In this document: in pieces, positions 24,076 to 35,311 of the stretch
How the letters are laid out: the number at the start of each line of letters is the position of its first letter
Numbering within the stretch: position 1 is the stretch's first letter
Assembly (NCBI RefSeq): GCF_004379255.2
Contig: NC_056047.1
Location: 15,266,293-15,330,292, forward strand
DNA: 64,000 bases
Source: Salvia splendens
Taxonomy: Eukaryota; Streptophyta; Magnoliopsida; Lamiales; Lamiaceae
Reading direction: 5' to 3'
Program-made: the position numbers and the translations under genes
The notes under the pieces: generated by a model
Databases searched by the model: none
What the model saw: only the letters and a program-made list of their open reading frames with translations
Told to the model about the DNA's origin: nothing

Positions 24076-24861
24076 AATGCTGGCACATAGTCCCCAATCG
24101 ATCTTCACCAGTTCCCTTCATTCAATGATCTGTTAATCAACAACTTGACATTTCTTGGGACAGAGGTGTATACCAAGAAAATTTTCTGAGCTTTATAGCC
24201 CGCCATTATTTATTGAGGCTATGTACCATTATAAAGTTGAAACACATGAATATAGAGAGATCTGCCATTTGTCCTGCATAAGTTTGTAAGATTATGCAGA
24301 TGGCTGTATAGGTTTGGATACCATTAAATTATGTAATAGAAAATTAAAGTACAGGATGTGGTATGTTTGTACTTGCATTTTGTCAAAACGTTAACAAGAA
24401 TGGGGCCTACCAGCTGGAGCTGTTGAATTTTAAGCTATCTAAGAATGTGATTATGTCCCTTTCAAAAAAATGTGATTAGGTTGCATCTGCATCTGGTGCA
24501 ATTCATTGTATCTTTTGATGATATATCAATCTATCCGTTTTCATAGGCAAAAGAAGACTTTTAGAGAGATTTGTTGTGTGTTATTCTTTGTCCAGAAAGA
24601 TTTAATGAAAATGAAAAAGATGAATTCTGTTTTTTTAACAATTTGGGTAATGGAAATGGAACTTCCTCTCAGTTCGCCCCTGTCCCTCTCTCAAGCCAAT
24701 TTTAAAGGAATTCCGTAAAAATTTACAAAATTTAAAAAGAAGTTTTATTGAGTTTTAACAGTTTTCAAAGAAAAAACCAAACTACTTTGATGAGGAGACC
24801 TACCTCAATTATCCACTACAACATTATTTAATTTGTAAGATTGTATTTCAAAATTAAATAT

Positions 24862-24943
24862 GTGTTTGGTTCATGAAATTTAATAATACAACTCAATCCT
24901 AAATGGATAATTATGGAATAAGTAGCCATAGGCAACCAAACAC
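24862..24943. repeat. Short inverted repeat, possible MITE end
   Basis: GTGTTTGGTT (24862-24871) is inverted as AACCAAACAC (24934-24943). The phrase is common at ends of PIF/Harbinger-like MITEs, but the 82-bp span is short and I see no clean target duplication. Confidence 0.35.
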
Positions 24944-25247
24944 CACCTAGATAACTAAAATAGTCTCACAACTTTATCTTAGATCATATACTTGGTAGTA
25001 CTATTTTATTAAGGAAACCGAACCCGCCTAGATATTCACATTAGTCGTCTTTTGTCATCGAAAGCTTGTTCTTTTGCGATAAGTAAGCAGTGGATTAGAG
25101 TTCAAATCATAAAATCACCGCTAGTTATGCTGAAGTCATTTTGATTTTCCCAGTGTCTTTTTTTAATTTAGGGAGACGACAACAATTGTGATTTTTGAGT
25201 CATTCAAATTTGATTTTTAAATTTCATGATTTATCATTTAAAATACC

Positions 25248-25380
25248 TTAAGAAATTATAGATTTTCCATTTAATTTATCCTCTAGAACGAATTAAACTA
25301 TAACCGCACAACTTTTAAGAAATTATAGATTTTCCATTTAATTTATCCTCCAAAAGGAATTAAACTATTATCACACAACA
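25248..25380. repeat. 67-bp tandem duplication
   Basis: Two adjacent copies (25248-25314 and 25315-25380) share TTAAGAAATTATAGATTTTC and onward with a few substitutions. No function is apparent. Confidence 0.85.
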
Positions 25381-26635
25381 ATAATAGGGGTTTGGGTGAA
25401 CATGATACTTATTAAATAAGTAGAGTTACAAAAGTTGGTGTACGCATGTTGTAAGTGGGCTCAAGTCCGTGACACCCATGGGCATTGGGCCCATTTGATT
25501 TACTTCTAATTACTTTCTGATTTTGGCTTCACATACATAATTTTATTTATGTTTTTTTTTGAAAGCTACACACACCCTCACTCATGCACACACTTATCCT
25601 TTTAAATGGTTTAATCATTCCCAATTTATTAGTTGGAGTGAAAATATTTTATGTGATCTAGTGGAGCTTATAATTTATGTGTGTATGGAACTATGGTGTA
25701 TATACGTGTATACATACTTGTCAATTTATTAGTCTAGGTGTCATCCCTTGTTGTGACCAATTTTATAACGTATGTAGACTAAAGTATTTGAGTTAGGAGA
25801 ATTATTGTAATCAAAAGGTCGAATTTACAACCTATCAAGAGATTGGAGCATTATTTAAATATTAAATCCAATTTTCAACAAAGACCAATTTTTTATTTGG
25901 CAACTCATAAATTCTTAATTCAACAATCACTAATTGAAACAAAATTGTATGAATGAAACTCTAATTTGGGGACGTGGTTGCATATAAAATGTCTCTTTGT
26001 GACAATTGAAAGGTGAGAAGAAAAAAAGAAAGAAAAAGCAAACAATTCTTTTGGGAGTGAACAAAAATCCGTTTAGTTGTGAGGAAATAAAATTGAAGGA
26101 CCACAAATTCATCACCCTATGAATATTGGTGTCTTTTTGCAACTTGTCGATGTGAAGTCATAATCTCGAATTGAAAGTCTAACGGAATTCGATTTAATGA
26201 GAAGACAAAGATAAATACAGACTCATTGCGTGCTTATATAAAATTATTAAATTTTGATTTTAATAACCACCTCATGCCTTGAATTGTCATAGAGTTTTAG
26301 AGAAATAAAGCAAGAAATTATAAACCGATAAATTTCTTTAAATGATAAATTATTCGAGATTTGTGAATTTTACCTGTCGATTATTATTAGTTAATGGAGA
26401 TGAAAAATGACCAAGTTTTCAAAGATGGGCAACTTTAAGATTCTATATATAGATATAATATCTGCGGACAAATACTTCTAATTTAAAGTCACGTTTTTTG
26501 CTTTACAAGTCTAGTTGATATCCACATAAATGGAGTCTTAATCATGACAAAAAAGAAATTCATGATACTATACACTGTTATATATTTATTTTACTTAATC
26601 AAATAAATACTAACAATTTTGTAATAAAACTAATT

Positions 26636-26640
<5 letters not shown>

Positions 26641-26691
<51 letters not shown>
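26641..26691. repeat. (TA)n microsatellite
   Basis: About 25 uninterrupted TA units. Length is likely polymorphic. Confidence 0.95.
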
Positions 26692-26693
<2 letters not shown>

Positions 26694-27526
26694 AGCATGA
26701 TTTGCTATTATTATCATGTTATGAATTAAAAAATCTCTTCTATAAAATAGTACAATACCTATATATTTACCAAATGAACTCAATTTACTTTTTTAGAATA
26801 TAAACTCGTGACATTTAAACCACACCATTTACAGATTTAATCGAAAGGTTCCTGAGACAACGTTTTCTTTTATTTTTCTCTTCTTTGTAGTACTACTAAC
26901 CAAGAATATGAGTTTGAATAATAAGAAAAATAAAAGTTTTCACTTCAAATCAGAGTTGATTAGTTTAATACTAATGTGCTTTTGTGGAAAACATCACTAC
27001 ATGCATGTAATCCGAATTAATTTTCTTAAAAGTTTATTCATGAAAAAATACTGCATGCATGCATGCATGGCGAATGTTAGTATATTGAAATTTACCCTAA
27101 ATTCTTTTGAAGTGATAAAATTTAAACTATTCTCCTACTTTATAGAAGACTCAAATTTATCCTAAATTCTAGTAGCTCATTTTGATTTCATATGCATTTC
27201 ATTTTATAAGAGATGACACACATACAATATATATGTATTTGTACGTACATAAAAAATAGAAAGCAATTTCCAAAACAAAAATTACTAAAAGTTGGGTTGA
27301 ATAAAAAAACACCAATTCCCAGCAAGTGAAGCAAAACGGTTTGATTGAAAACCCAAACCAAGTAAATAAATTATAGTAAAAGTATTAATCGATTCTGTAC
27401 ATACCATTGCCGCCTATTGTGTGTGTGCACAACAACACAGCCAAATATATTGAGAAGTTCACCGACAAATCAAAACCACTGTTCCAACCTTCACCACATA
27501 TTTTCCAATTCACTTTTCCCAAATAT

Positions 27527-29551
27527 TTATCCAGGTCCAGCCAAATCATGAAGCAGCTGCGCCCCCATCAAATGCAGATTCTGGCTTCCCCCATCAAACA
27601 TTGAAGAATACTGATCCACCCTCTCACACTCCTCCATCTCCTCATCTCTAGGGTAGAACAACCCCCCCTCCGACGCCGCCGGGGTGAATGCCAAGGTCAC
27701 CCCGCCGCCGCCGTGCTGCTGCAAACCCAATGTCAATGACACCCCTCCTCCTCCTCCACCACCGCCGGTATGATGAGAGGCGGAGGCGTATGATGAGAAA
27801 TCGAACTGCATCGCATCGCCTCCGCCTCTGGTGATGTGATTTCTTGATGATGAAGTGTTGATTATGGAGGAGAGGCAATCTGAGTCTGTTCTCATCATCA
27901 GCTGATCCTCGGTCGGCTTGCGGTCCTCGTGCCCAGCGGCCTGTTCTTCTTTTTCTCCTTCGCCTTGGCCGCCTTCCTTTTGGTCCTCGAGGTACATTTC
28001 CTCGACCATGGGCTTCCAGAGGCGCACCCGCGCGTTGATGAACCAGTTTGATACCTGCATTTCCATACATGACTTTTTCTCAAATAGTATAAAAGAATTG
28101 GTCAATTAATTAATGGTGGGGAGAAAGAGACATGCCTGGCTTCTTGAGAGACCTGTTTGTCTGCCTAAAATGCGTTTATCTACTTCGCTTGGATACCTGC
28201 ACCAAGTTCCAGTTTATGCATTTTCATCAATGCTTCTTCAATTTCATATTTAATTTGAATAATTTGTTGTGGATGACAGAGAAACATGGGTCCTCATAAC
28301 CAAAAATGCCAAGAAGCTACAAACCCATAGAAACAAAACAAGAAACTAACAGCTGTAACCAAACATTAACAATCTCAATTAACAATTTAAATAATCAATT
28401 AAGTAGAGAGAGAGAGAATTTACGGATGGAGGAAGTGTTCAAAGAGCCAAGCGCGGAGGACGGCGACGGACTTCTCCGGGAGGCCGCGCTGGGGGCGCCA
28501 CGGGTGATTCTCGACCATCCCCATCTGCTGGAAAGCCCTCTGCTGCCTCAATTTCTGATCGAGAATTCTGAGCCGTGGAGTCTCGCCTTTGCTGGCGCCG
28601 GCAATCGCAGCGTCTCTATCCCCCATCGCCTTGTTCGCCGCCTTAATTTGACCTAAAATCCCATCCTTGAGGCATCGGAAGTGCCGCGACATCGCCCGCA
28701 GAGCCATGCCGGAGTAGGCCGCTGCCGCGCCCTCTCCGGCCACCGCCTCGAACGACAGCACCACCGCCTGCATCTGACCGCAGTAGTGCTTGTACCTTCT
28801 ATCAACCTTTCCCCAAATTTTTTTTTTAAAAAAAATGAAGAAGTACATGTGAAGCATTAATGGAAGAGTCACAAAGTTAGTTTCGATTTTAAAGGCGATT
28901 GGTCCACCGTCCAATCATTTTATGTAACAATATTACCTCTTGTAGCATTTGCAGCAGCTTCGCCTTTCGACTCTGCAGCTCCACGACGTCGACGGCGAAA
29001 GGCTCCCCCGCCGCGGCAGCGCTGTCGTCCTCGCCGCAGCTTTTTTTGCCCTTCATCTTCTCCGCTGCGGTTCCGAGATTGCAGAGCTGATTGAGGAGCT
29101 CCTTCGCCGGCTGAAGGTACCTGGAGTTCCGAATCTGAAACTGCTGTTGCATCATCTGCCGATACATGGAATTACTCGATTGACCGACGTCGTTTTGTCG
29201 CATCTGAAAGGGCTGCAGATTGGAGGAAGTGAGTGAGAGGGAAAGAGATCCTTGAGGCTGAGTGGCCGGCTGCCTTTGATTTGCATACGGATCGTGGACA
29301 ATCAATCTGTTTTGATGGTGGTGATTCCATGAATCCGGTGAAAGCAATAAGGATTGGTGATTTGTGAAATCGTTGATGGATTGGTGAGTATGAATCAGAG
29401 TTTTGGAAGGAAACCCTATAATCTCCATGGGTGCAGTGAGGTTGTAGATTTGGGGGTTTTCTGTTGAAGAGGCGTCGGAATAGCAGTATCCAGTAGATGC
29501 GGCCATGATATTGATCCCTCCTCCTCCTACTGTCTTCTCTTCACCATCCAT
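27527..29551 (-). CDS. BEL1: BEL1 homeodomain transcription factor (BELL class), 528 aa
   Basis: Exons on the minus strand are 29551-28937, 28806-28424, 28196-28136 and 28054-27527. The protein is a nuclear TALE-class homeodomain factor that works as a heterodimer with KNOX proteins. Visible parts: [12 protein letters not shown] near the N-terminus (first ZIBEL-like motif), the SKY region ([11 protein letters not shown]), the BELL domain across exons 1-2, the three-residue-extended homeodomain at about 307-367 (WRPQRGLP ... [15 protein letters not shown]), and a second ZIBEL motif VSLTLGL at 458-464. The C-terminus (LFYPRD, [15 protein letters not shown]) is that of Arabidopsis BEL1 rather than other BELL proteins. 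Exon 3 is only 61 nt, and its donor is GC rather than GT. The start is the first ATG in frame, at 29551; another lies at 29506. BEL1 controls ovule integument identity in Arabidopsis; the same role here is inference. Confidence 0.94.
28134..28135 (-). other. BEL1: GC splice donor of BEL1 intron 3
   Basis: Exon 3 ends CCAG and the intron begins GCATGT on the minus strand. Only this join keeps the conserved SRSQ-VSNWF reading of the homeodomain; the nearest GT, four bases downstream, would shift the frame. The acceptor is a normal TGCAG. Confidence 0.85.
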
Positions 29552-30309
29552 AGAGAGAGGAGAGAGAGATATTTGCAGTGTGTGTGAATATGTTGCTTCA
29601 GGCTGTGGACTAGTTGAAGATCCACCAAAAAGCAATCGCCTTTTTCAGCTCAAGTATACAATATTTATTGTGTATATTAATACGTGTGTGTGTGTGTGTG
29701 TATGTGCGTGAGAGAGAGAGAGTGTAGTGTGTGTTATAAGTGGAAATATTGTGTAGGGTAAAGTATATATGAAGACATGGGTGGTACTGTAAAAAAGCCT
29801 ACAATAGATGATATATATGTACATAATTTGCTTTTCACACCCAACAACAAACCTTATTCCATCAAAGCCTAAAATTAACCTACCTCTCCAATATCAAAAT
29901 TGGGTCAATCCACCGTAGCAAGTTAAAGTTGCTACTTTCAGATGGGATTCATCATATACTACTAGTACTATTGAATAATCTGCTACATACGCTATTTTAC
30001 TAGAAAATATGAACATTTATATATGGGCATCACATCATATACCACTCCAACCGCCAATTATATGAGATGAGACCCCACTGATTAAAATATGTATATTTAA
30101 AACAATATAGGAGTATAGGAATATTTACTATGGCAATTATTAAATGAAGAAGAAAATAGTACAGATGGTGTCAGAAGAAGAAGATCATGGTCCTTTGCCT
30201 AGCACAAAACCTACAAGCCGCCACATGCTATATGTTGGGTTTTCTTTTTAATTTGACTCGTCACCCAATTCATTCATACATGACTTCATTAAATAGGAAA
30301 CGATTTTAA
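29552..30309. promoter_or_regulatory. 5' flank of BEL1
   Basis: This DNA lies upstream of the minus-strand BEL1 start and must hold its 5' UTR and proximal promoter. A (GT)n run and a GAGAGA run lie at 29683-29725; read on the minus strand they form CT- and AC-rich tracts of the kind bound by plant GAGA-type factors. No definite TATA box could be assigned. Confidence 0.5.
29683..29725. repeat. BEL1: (GT)n and (GA)n microsatellites upstream of BEL1
   Basis: About ten GT units are followed by GTATGTGCGT and then six GA units, within about 175 bases upstream of the BEL1 start. Confidence 0.85.
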
Positions 30310-32541
30310 GGGTATCCAGTGGAGGACACTCAAAAGCCCCGCCCCAGTTTTTATTCATAGCCTCAGTTTTTTTATCCATAGTTTCAAAATTTTATTTCCG
30401 TCACTATAGTGGACACTTCTAATAGCCTCCAAATTTTATAATCAATTTTTATTTTAAAATATTTTTAGTTTTAATCAGGTATAATTAAAATAATCGCAGT
30501 GTAAATAATTAGAAAATGAGGTAATTGTGGCCGAATATTCGTTGTATTGCATACGGGTAAAATTATACAACGAATAATTAAAATAAAATACAACTAAAAA
30601 CTCTGACACAGTCTACTCGGTGTCGGAGTCGGCTTCTTCTTCTTCTTCTTCTTCTTCTTCTTCTTCTTCTTCTTCATCTTCTCCTTCTTTTTCTTCTTCT
30701 TCTTCTTCTCCTTCTTCTCCTCCTCCCTCGCTGCTGCCGGCCGCGGTTTCCCCAGGAGCATCATCAACCAACCCCAGCCGACTCTCAATCCGAGTGATGA
30801 GCCTCTTGTAGACGTTCCTGACGTACGGGTCAGATTCCGCTGCGTATTTGCTGCATACGTCGTGCAGTTGTTGCATCAACTGCACATCTATGTTATCTCT
30901 CAAGACCTCGTGGGGTTGTATCATGTGCTGTGGGATTGGGGCGAGCGGGGGGATGCGAGATCCGGATGCGGCAGCCGATAGGCGGGAGGCACTTCTAGCC
31001 CCTCTGGCGCTGCGGATAGATGTCTGTTATCCCGGGGGCTGTCGTCGCCTAGTGTGTGTAGCGGCCGGCTCTTCGACCTGCTCGTCGGGCTGCTCGAACT
31101 CGTGCGAGCCGCTTCCGCTGCTGTAGTCCCCGGCAAGGTTGTGCCTTGTACGCTTCGGCCCAGGAGCTGAGTTGACCTCTTGCGCCACGATGGCCTTGAA
31201 TTTCGGACAATCCACGAGGACCAGATACTCCTCCCACAGTGTGAACTTCAGCCAGTCTTCCGTGTTGTATTGGCCCATCGGCAGGGCCTTAACGTCTGTT
31301 TCGCTTCGGCCACTCTCAGCGTGGAGAAGGTTGTTCTGGTATATGGACGCGAACCGCTTGGTCGCCCGCAGAATCCTACCCCACTTTTTTCGGAGATGTT
31401 CTGGGTCGCGCTTATCAGCACCGTGGGGTTTGAAGTCCTCGTATGCTATCATGATGCGCCTCCAAAAGCTCCCCTCAGGCTGACCGGTGCCCACCACGGG
31501 GTCCGATGTGATGGCATCCCACGCCCTCGCCACGGCAATGATCTCCTCTTTTGTGTAGAACTTGCCCCGGTTGGAGCCAGAGCCACCGCTATCGCCGACG
31601 CTACTGCCCTCGCCACCGCCACTGCCGACGCGGCTGCCCGAGCCGCCACCGCCGCTCCCCGAGCCACGTCTGCCGCCTCCGCCCCCACCTCCACCTCCAC
31701 CTCCTCCGCCCATACCGCCACCGCCTCCACCCCTACCGCCTCCGCCTCGGGCAGGAGCCGACGTTTCCACCCGTTTAGTCGGCGTATCCGGGATGCCGGA
31801 ACTGAGCAGACCCATCATAGTATCCAGTGTGTCTTGATCTGCTTCGGTGAAAGGAGATTGGTTGTATTGGAAAGGGGACTCCGGACGCGGCTGGTCAAGC
31901 GCGTCGAGGTTGGGTCTGTAATCTCCAAATGCGGAGCGACTCAGATTCCGCTGAATAGGTGGGAGCGTTGGAGAAGACCTCCACGGCTGAGATGGAGGTA
32001 GGTTTGGGCTCGATGCCCACGGCGGGGGAGATTGACTCCACATCCACGGATGAGACGTAGACCCACCATATCCCGTCGGCTGAGAAGGATATTCGCCATA
32101 TCCCGATGGATTTGAAGGATAGCCGGCCGACGGCTGTGAAGGATTTCCGCCATAGCCCGATTCCTGTGAGTCGGGTGATTCGTCGTCTTCACTGTGCATA
32201 TACAGAGAGTGAAAGTCTAGATAGTGAATGGAGGGATTTTGTGAAAATGGTGAAAAAATAGGTGGTGGAGAGTGATATTTATAGAGGAAATTAAAAAAAA
32301 ATTAATTAAAAATTTCAGCTGACAGTCGCCGCGCCGGATGGTCTGCCACTATGGTCGGCGTGCCTATAGGCGCGGCTAACGGACGCCCGCTGCGTCCTCG
32401 CCCCCACGTCGCCTATCCGTCGTCCGCCGTCCTACTGCCCATTTCCGCGTCCGCCCCGGGGGCGGATAACTCCTACACTATAATCCGCCCCGGGACCGCC
32501 CCTGCCGGGGCTATAGGCGGGGCGGTCCCTAGTGGATGCTC
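30310..32541 (-). mobile_element. PIF/Harbinger-like element carrying only a SANT-type ORF (2232 bp)
   Basis: The ends are related inverted repeats: GGGTATCCAGTGGAGGAC on the left and, read inward from the right, GAGCATCCACTAGGGACC. Both sides are flanked by TAA (30307-30309 and 32542-32544), the 3-bp target duplication of the superfamily. The subterminal DNA is GC-rich with GGGGC blocks, unlike the AT-rich surroundings. Inside is one decayed Myb/SANT-like ORF and no transposase, so movement would need a helper element. Confidence 0.75.
30613..32199 (-). pseudogene. Trihelix/Myb-SANT-like ORF with one internal stop
   Basis: The frame runs 529 codons from the ATG at 32199 to TAG at 30613, broken only by an in-frame TAA at 31027-31029. 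The N-terminus is rich in S, P, G and Y with SQPSAGYPSNPSGYG-like repeats. A long glycine run follows. The Myb/SANT-like domain starts at KFYTKEEIIAVARAWDAI and contains spaced W residues and FxxIYQNNLLHAES. After the stop come a helical part (MIQPHEVLRDNIDVQLMQQL) and a poly-glutamate tail made by GAA/GAG repeats. Plant databases often label relatives glutathione S-transferase T3-like, but no GST fold is visible. If the stop is real, the product is 390 residues and loses the acidic tail. Confidence 0.8.
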
Positions 32542-32544
32542 TAA

Positions 32545-33289
32545 AAAGGATGGTAAATTGTCTCACTTACAAAAATTTATAAGTACTTATTAATTTATTT
32601 TTGGGGTAAATGTGCACGGTTCAAATGACCAATAATTGAAGTCTTTATAAAAGTCAACTCATTTTGATTAGGGTTGAAAGGAATTTTGTTAGGATTAAAG
32701 TGATGATGATGAGGTAATGAAATATCATCTAGTGTAAATTATAACATAGAATAAAATTGATATCTTGAAGGACAACATTTGAATAATAGAACCGACACAT
32801 AATTATACCCTATTACTTGTAGTATCACTTTATCATTTTCTCCATCCATTAGTACCTTATTTCATTTTTATTGTATATAATAAATAAATTTTGCATTTCA
32901 TTATTGAAATTTTATTAAATAAATAAATGAAAATAAAATACATATTTCATTAATTTTTTCTATCATGTTTTTGTAATTCTTCGAATTCGAGACAGATAAA
33001 AAAAAAAGAGGATTATTGATGGACTAAAATAAATAATAACTCATGCATTAGTAAGTGTAGCCGTTGAGTACAATCACAGATCCCCAAAAGTGAAGCTCAA
33101 CTATAAATTGTGCAGGCTTTTTCAGAGGTGTGCATATTTGTTTATGGGGAACCTAAAAGCAAATCAAATATCAGTACGTACAACCCCACATCATACTTAT
33201 TACTGTCTATAATTAATACTAGTAGTAGGAGTATTTTTATAATTTTGATATACTAGTATATATATACTCCCATTTCACCTTGAGAATAT
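32545..33289. other. Spacer between two PIF/Harbinger-like elements
   Basis: About 745 bp of AT-rich DNA without a supported gene. A weak CTCCATCCATTAGTACC phrase near 32840 resembles a worn Stowaway end. Confidence 0.6.
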
Positions 33290-33292
33290 TTA

Positions 33293-35308
33293 GAGCATCA
33301 GCAATGGAGGCGTCAAAACCGCGACGTCGATTTTTCGCCGACGCCGGTTCTGACGCCGAACCATTGCGACCGGCGTCGGTGAAATCGGCGCCAACTTCGG
33401 CGTGGCCATGCCGATTCGTGTGACTACGCCGGTTCTAACGCCGATCCTCACGGCGCCATTGTAGGCCCCGGATCGGCGTCAGATTTTAATTTTTAATTTT
33501 TTTTTCGAAAACACTATATATACGCGCTTTGAACGTCATTTTCATTCGCACCACTTGTTTTAACGAGTACTCTCTCTATCTTTCTTTCTGTACAAGATCA
33601 ATAACGAGCAATGGAGAACAACTACGAAGGTACTCCAGTGACTCCCGGGGGATGGTCTCAGACTCCCCCGACTCCCGGGGTAGGGTCCCAGACTTCCCCG
33701 GCTCCTGGGGGAGGTTGTTGGCCTCCGATGACCGGGTACTACAATATGTACCCGTGGCAGCAGATGATGCAGGGGTGGGCACCCAGCATGCAGCCCCCTA
33801 TGCAGATGATGCCGGGGTGGGCACCCGGGATGCAGCCACCGGCGCAGCAGATGATTCCAACGCCGCAGGGGACGCCCGGGGGGGACAACGCCTATCGGCC
33901 GACTTTTGATTTTTCCACTGGTTCTTCGCACACATCGACCCCAACGGATGCACAGTATACGGAGACCTTCTCCTTAGCGGACTTGGGTTTTGATATTAAC
34001 GAGGTTCCGGAAACTCTCATTCAAAGCCAGGGAGTAGGGCGGGGTAAAAAGAAGGGCAAGGCCAAGAAGGTCGGCGAGTCGTCGCAGCCGGAGGAGGACA
34101 GCCGGGTCCGGAGGAAGTGGACGGACGCGGAGAACGTTGCGGTTGCCAAGGCGTGGGTGAGTGTCTGCGACGATCCTCTCGTTTCGAACAACCAGAGGAT
34201 CGTCAACTTGTGGGCCAAGATAGCCGCAGCCTACAGGGCATTTTGCCCTGAAGGGAGACCGCGCACCGGGGAGGAGTGCCGGAAGTGCTGGGACCGAATC
34301 AGGTCTGGCGTCTCTCGATTTTCGAGTTTGTACGCCAACGCCCTCCGCATGCAGACCAGTGGCCAAACAGAGGAAGACTGCAGGAGGATTGCGGAGAGAG
34401 CCTACCCCGATCCGCAGAAGAAGTACTATGAGTTCACCTTCTGGAACTGCTACGTTGTGCTCAACGAGTCGGAGAAATTTCGGGCAGGTGTCGACGCTGG
34501 CTGGCCGAAGAAGCAGAAACTGAACTATACCGGAGATTATAGCTGCAGCAGCGGTGGTTCGACAGACCTCCCCGAGACGGCCCAAGAGGTCCCGACCCCT
34601 CGTTCGTTCGGTCACCGACCTCGCCCGGTTGGCCAAAGGCGGGCGCAACAGGTTGCGAGGGCGGGCACCCCGAGATCCCAGGGGGTCCATTCGGCATCCC
34701 CCCTCGGCAGGTCTACCGAGGAGCTCAAATTCTTCGCGCGCCAACAAACGCGCGCTCAAATGGTGAAGACCTTAGCCGACTTCCAATCGGCGGTGGACCC
34801 CGAGGTGAAAGATTATCTTCGTGTATTGCTCCAGAGCCAGCGTGAAGAATTGGAGGCGATGAGGAGGGAGACCGGCGGGAATAGCCGCGGCGTAGGTGGC
34901 GACAGAGGCGGCGGCGACGACGGTGAAGAAGGGCTGGGCGACGACAGAGACGAGGACGGCGGCGAGGAGTGATTTTTTTTTACTTTTTTAATTGTACTTT
35001 TTAATTTTGTACTTTTTAAAATTATTGTACTTTTTTTTAAAATTAATGTACTTTTTAAATTTTAATAGTATTATTCAAATTTCCCGTATTTGTCTCGTAA
35101 ATTAAATTCCGTATGTTGATACGATTGTAAATTAAATTATATAATTGTTATTAGTGATGTGGATAGGTAGTGGGAAGGCTATGTGAGGGCTATTTGATGT
35201 CCAGTTGATGTGGCAAGCTGATGTGGCAGGAGAATTTTAGTGCTGATGATATGGCAGTGTGAAGGTTATGTGAGGGCTATGTGAAGTCCAGTCTCATTGT
35301 GGATGCTC
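33293..35308 (+). mobile_element. PIF/Harbinger-like element carrying only a SANT-type ORF (2016 bp)
   Basis: The left end begins GAGCATCAGCAATGGA and the right end, read inward, begins GAGCATCCACAATGAG. TTA flanks both sides (33290-33292 and 35309-35311). The first 190 bases are GC-rich with repeated GACGCC/GGCGTC. One intact Myb/SANT-like ORF fills the middle and no transposase is present. Confidence 0.8.
33611..34972 (+). CDS. Trihelix/Myb-SANT-like protein of a PIF/Harbinger-type element, 453 aa
   Basis: The ORF is intact in one exon. The first 95 residues are rich in P, G, M and W with WAPSMQPP/WAPGMQPP repeats. A basic GRGKKKGKAKK patch (about 143-155) could be a nuclear signal. The Myb/SANT-like domain follows, from RRKWTDAENVAVAKAWVSV to CRKCWDRIRSGVSRFSSLYA. 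Next is the YYEFTFWNCYVVLNESEKF block shared with the ORF at 30613-32199, then a helical segment and an acidic, glycine-rich tail. In PIF/Harbinger elements the SANT protein binds element ends and helps bring the transposase to DNA; here the transposase is missing. It could be a mobile-element remnant or a gene now used by the host. A TATATATA motif near 33520 could drive it. Confidence 0.8.
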   Translation: MENNYEGTPVTPGGWSQTPPTPGVGSQTSPAPGGGCWPPMTGYYNMYPWQQMMQGWAPSMQPPMQMMPGWAPGMQPPAQQMIPTPQGTPGGDNAYRPTFDFSTGSSHTSTPTDAQYTETFSLADLGFDINEVPETLIQSQGVGRGKKKGKAKKVGESSQPEEDSRVRRKWTDAENVAVAKAWVSVCDDPLVSNNQRIVNLWAKIAAAYRAFCPEGRPRTGEECRKCWDRIRSGVSRFSSLYANALRMQTSGQTEEDCRRIAERAYPDPQKKYYEFTFWNCYVVLNESEKFRAGVDAGWPKKQKLNYTGDYSCSSGGSTDLPETAQEVPTPRSFGHRPRPVGQRRAQQVARAGTPRSQGVHSASPLGRSTEELKFFARQQTRAQMVKTLADFQSAVDPEVKDYLRVLLQSQREELEAMRRETGGNSRGVGGDRGGGDDGEEGLGDDRDEDGGEE

Positions 35309-35311
35309 TTA

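Larger units (their letters stand above)
24076..27526. other. Intergenic, AT-rich
   Basis: No supported gene. It contains the 3' flanks of the glycosyltransferase gene and of BEL1, a short inverted repeat at 24862-24943, a 67-bp tandem duplication at 25248-25380 and a (TA)n tract at 26641-26691. The small ORFs here look random. Confidence 0.75.

Noticed and set aside
30620..30811. Plus-strand poly-Ser ORF and the overlapping poly-Lys ORF
   Set aside because: They are other-frame readings of the GAA/GAG repeat that encodes the poly-Glu tail of the minus-strand SANT ORF.
31180..32001. 273-codon plus-strand ORF
   Set aside because: Antisense to the SANT-type ORF; its composition reflects the glycine codons on the other strand.
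33974..34759. 261-codon minus-strand ORF
   Set aside because: Antisense shadow of the intact SANT ORF at 33611-34972.
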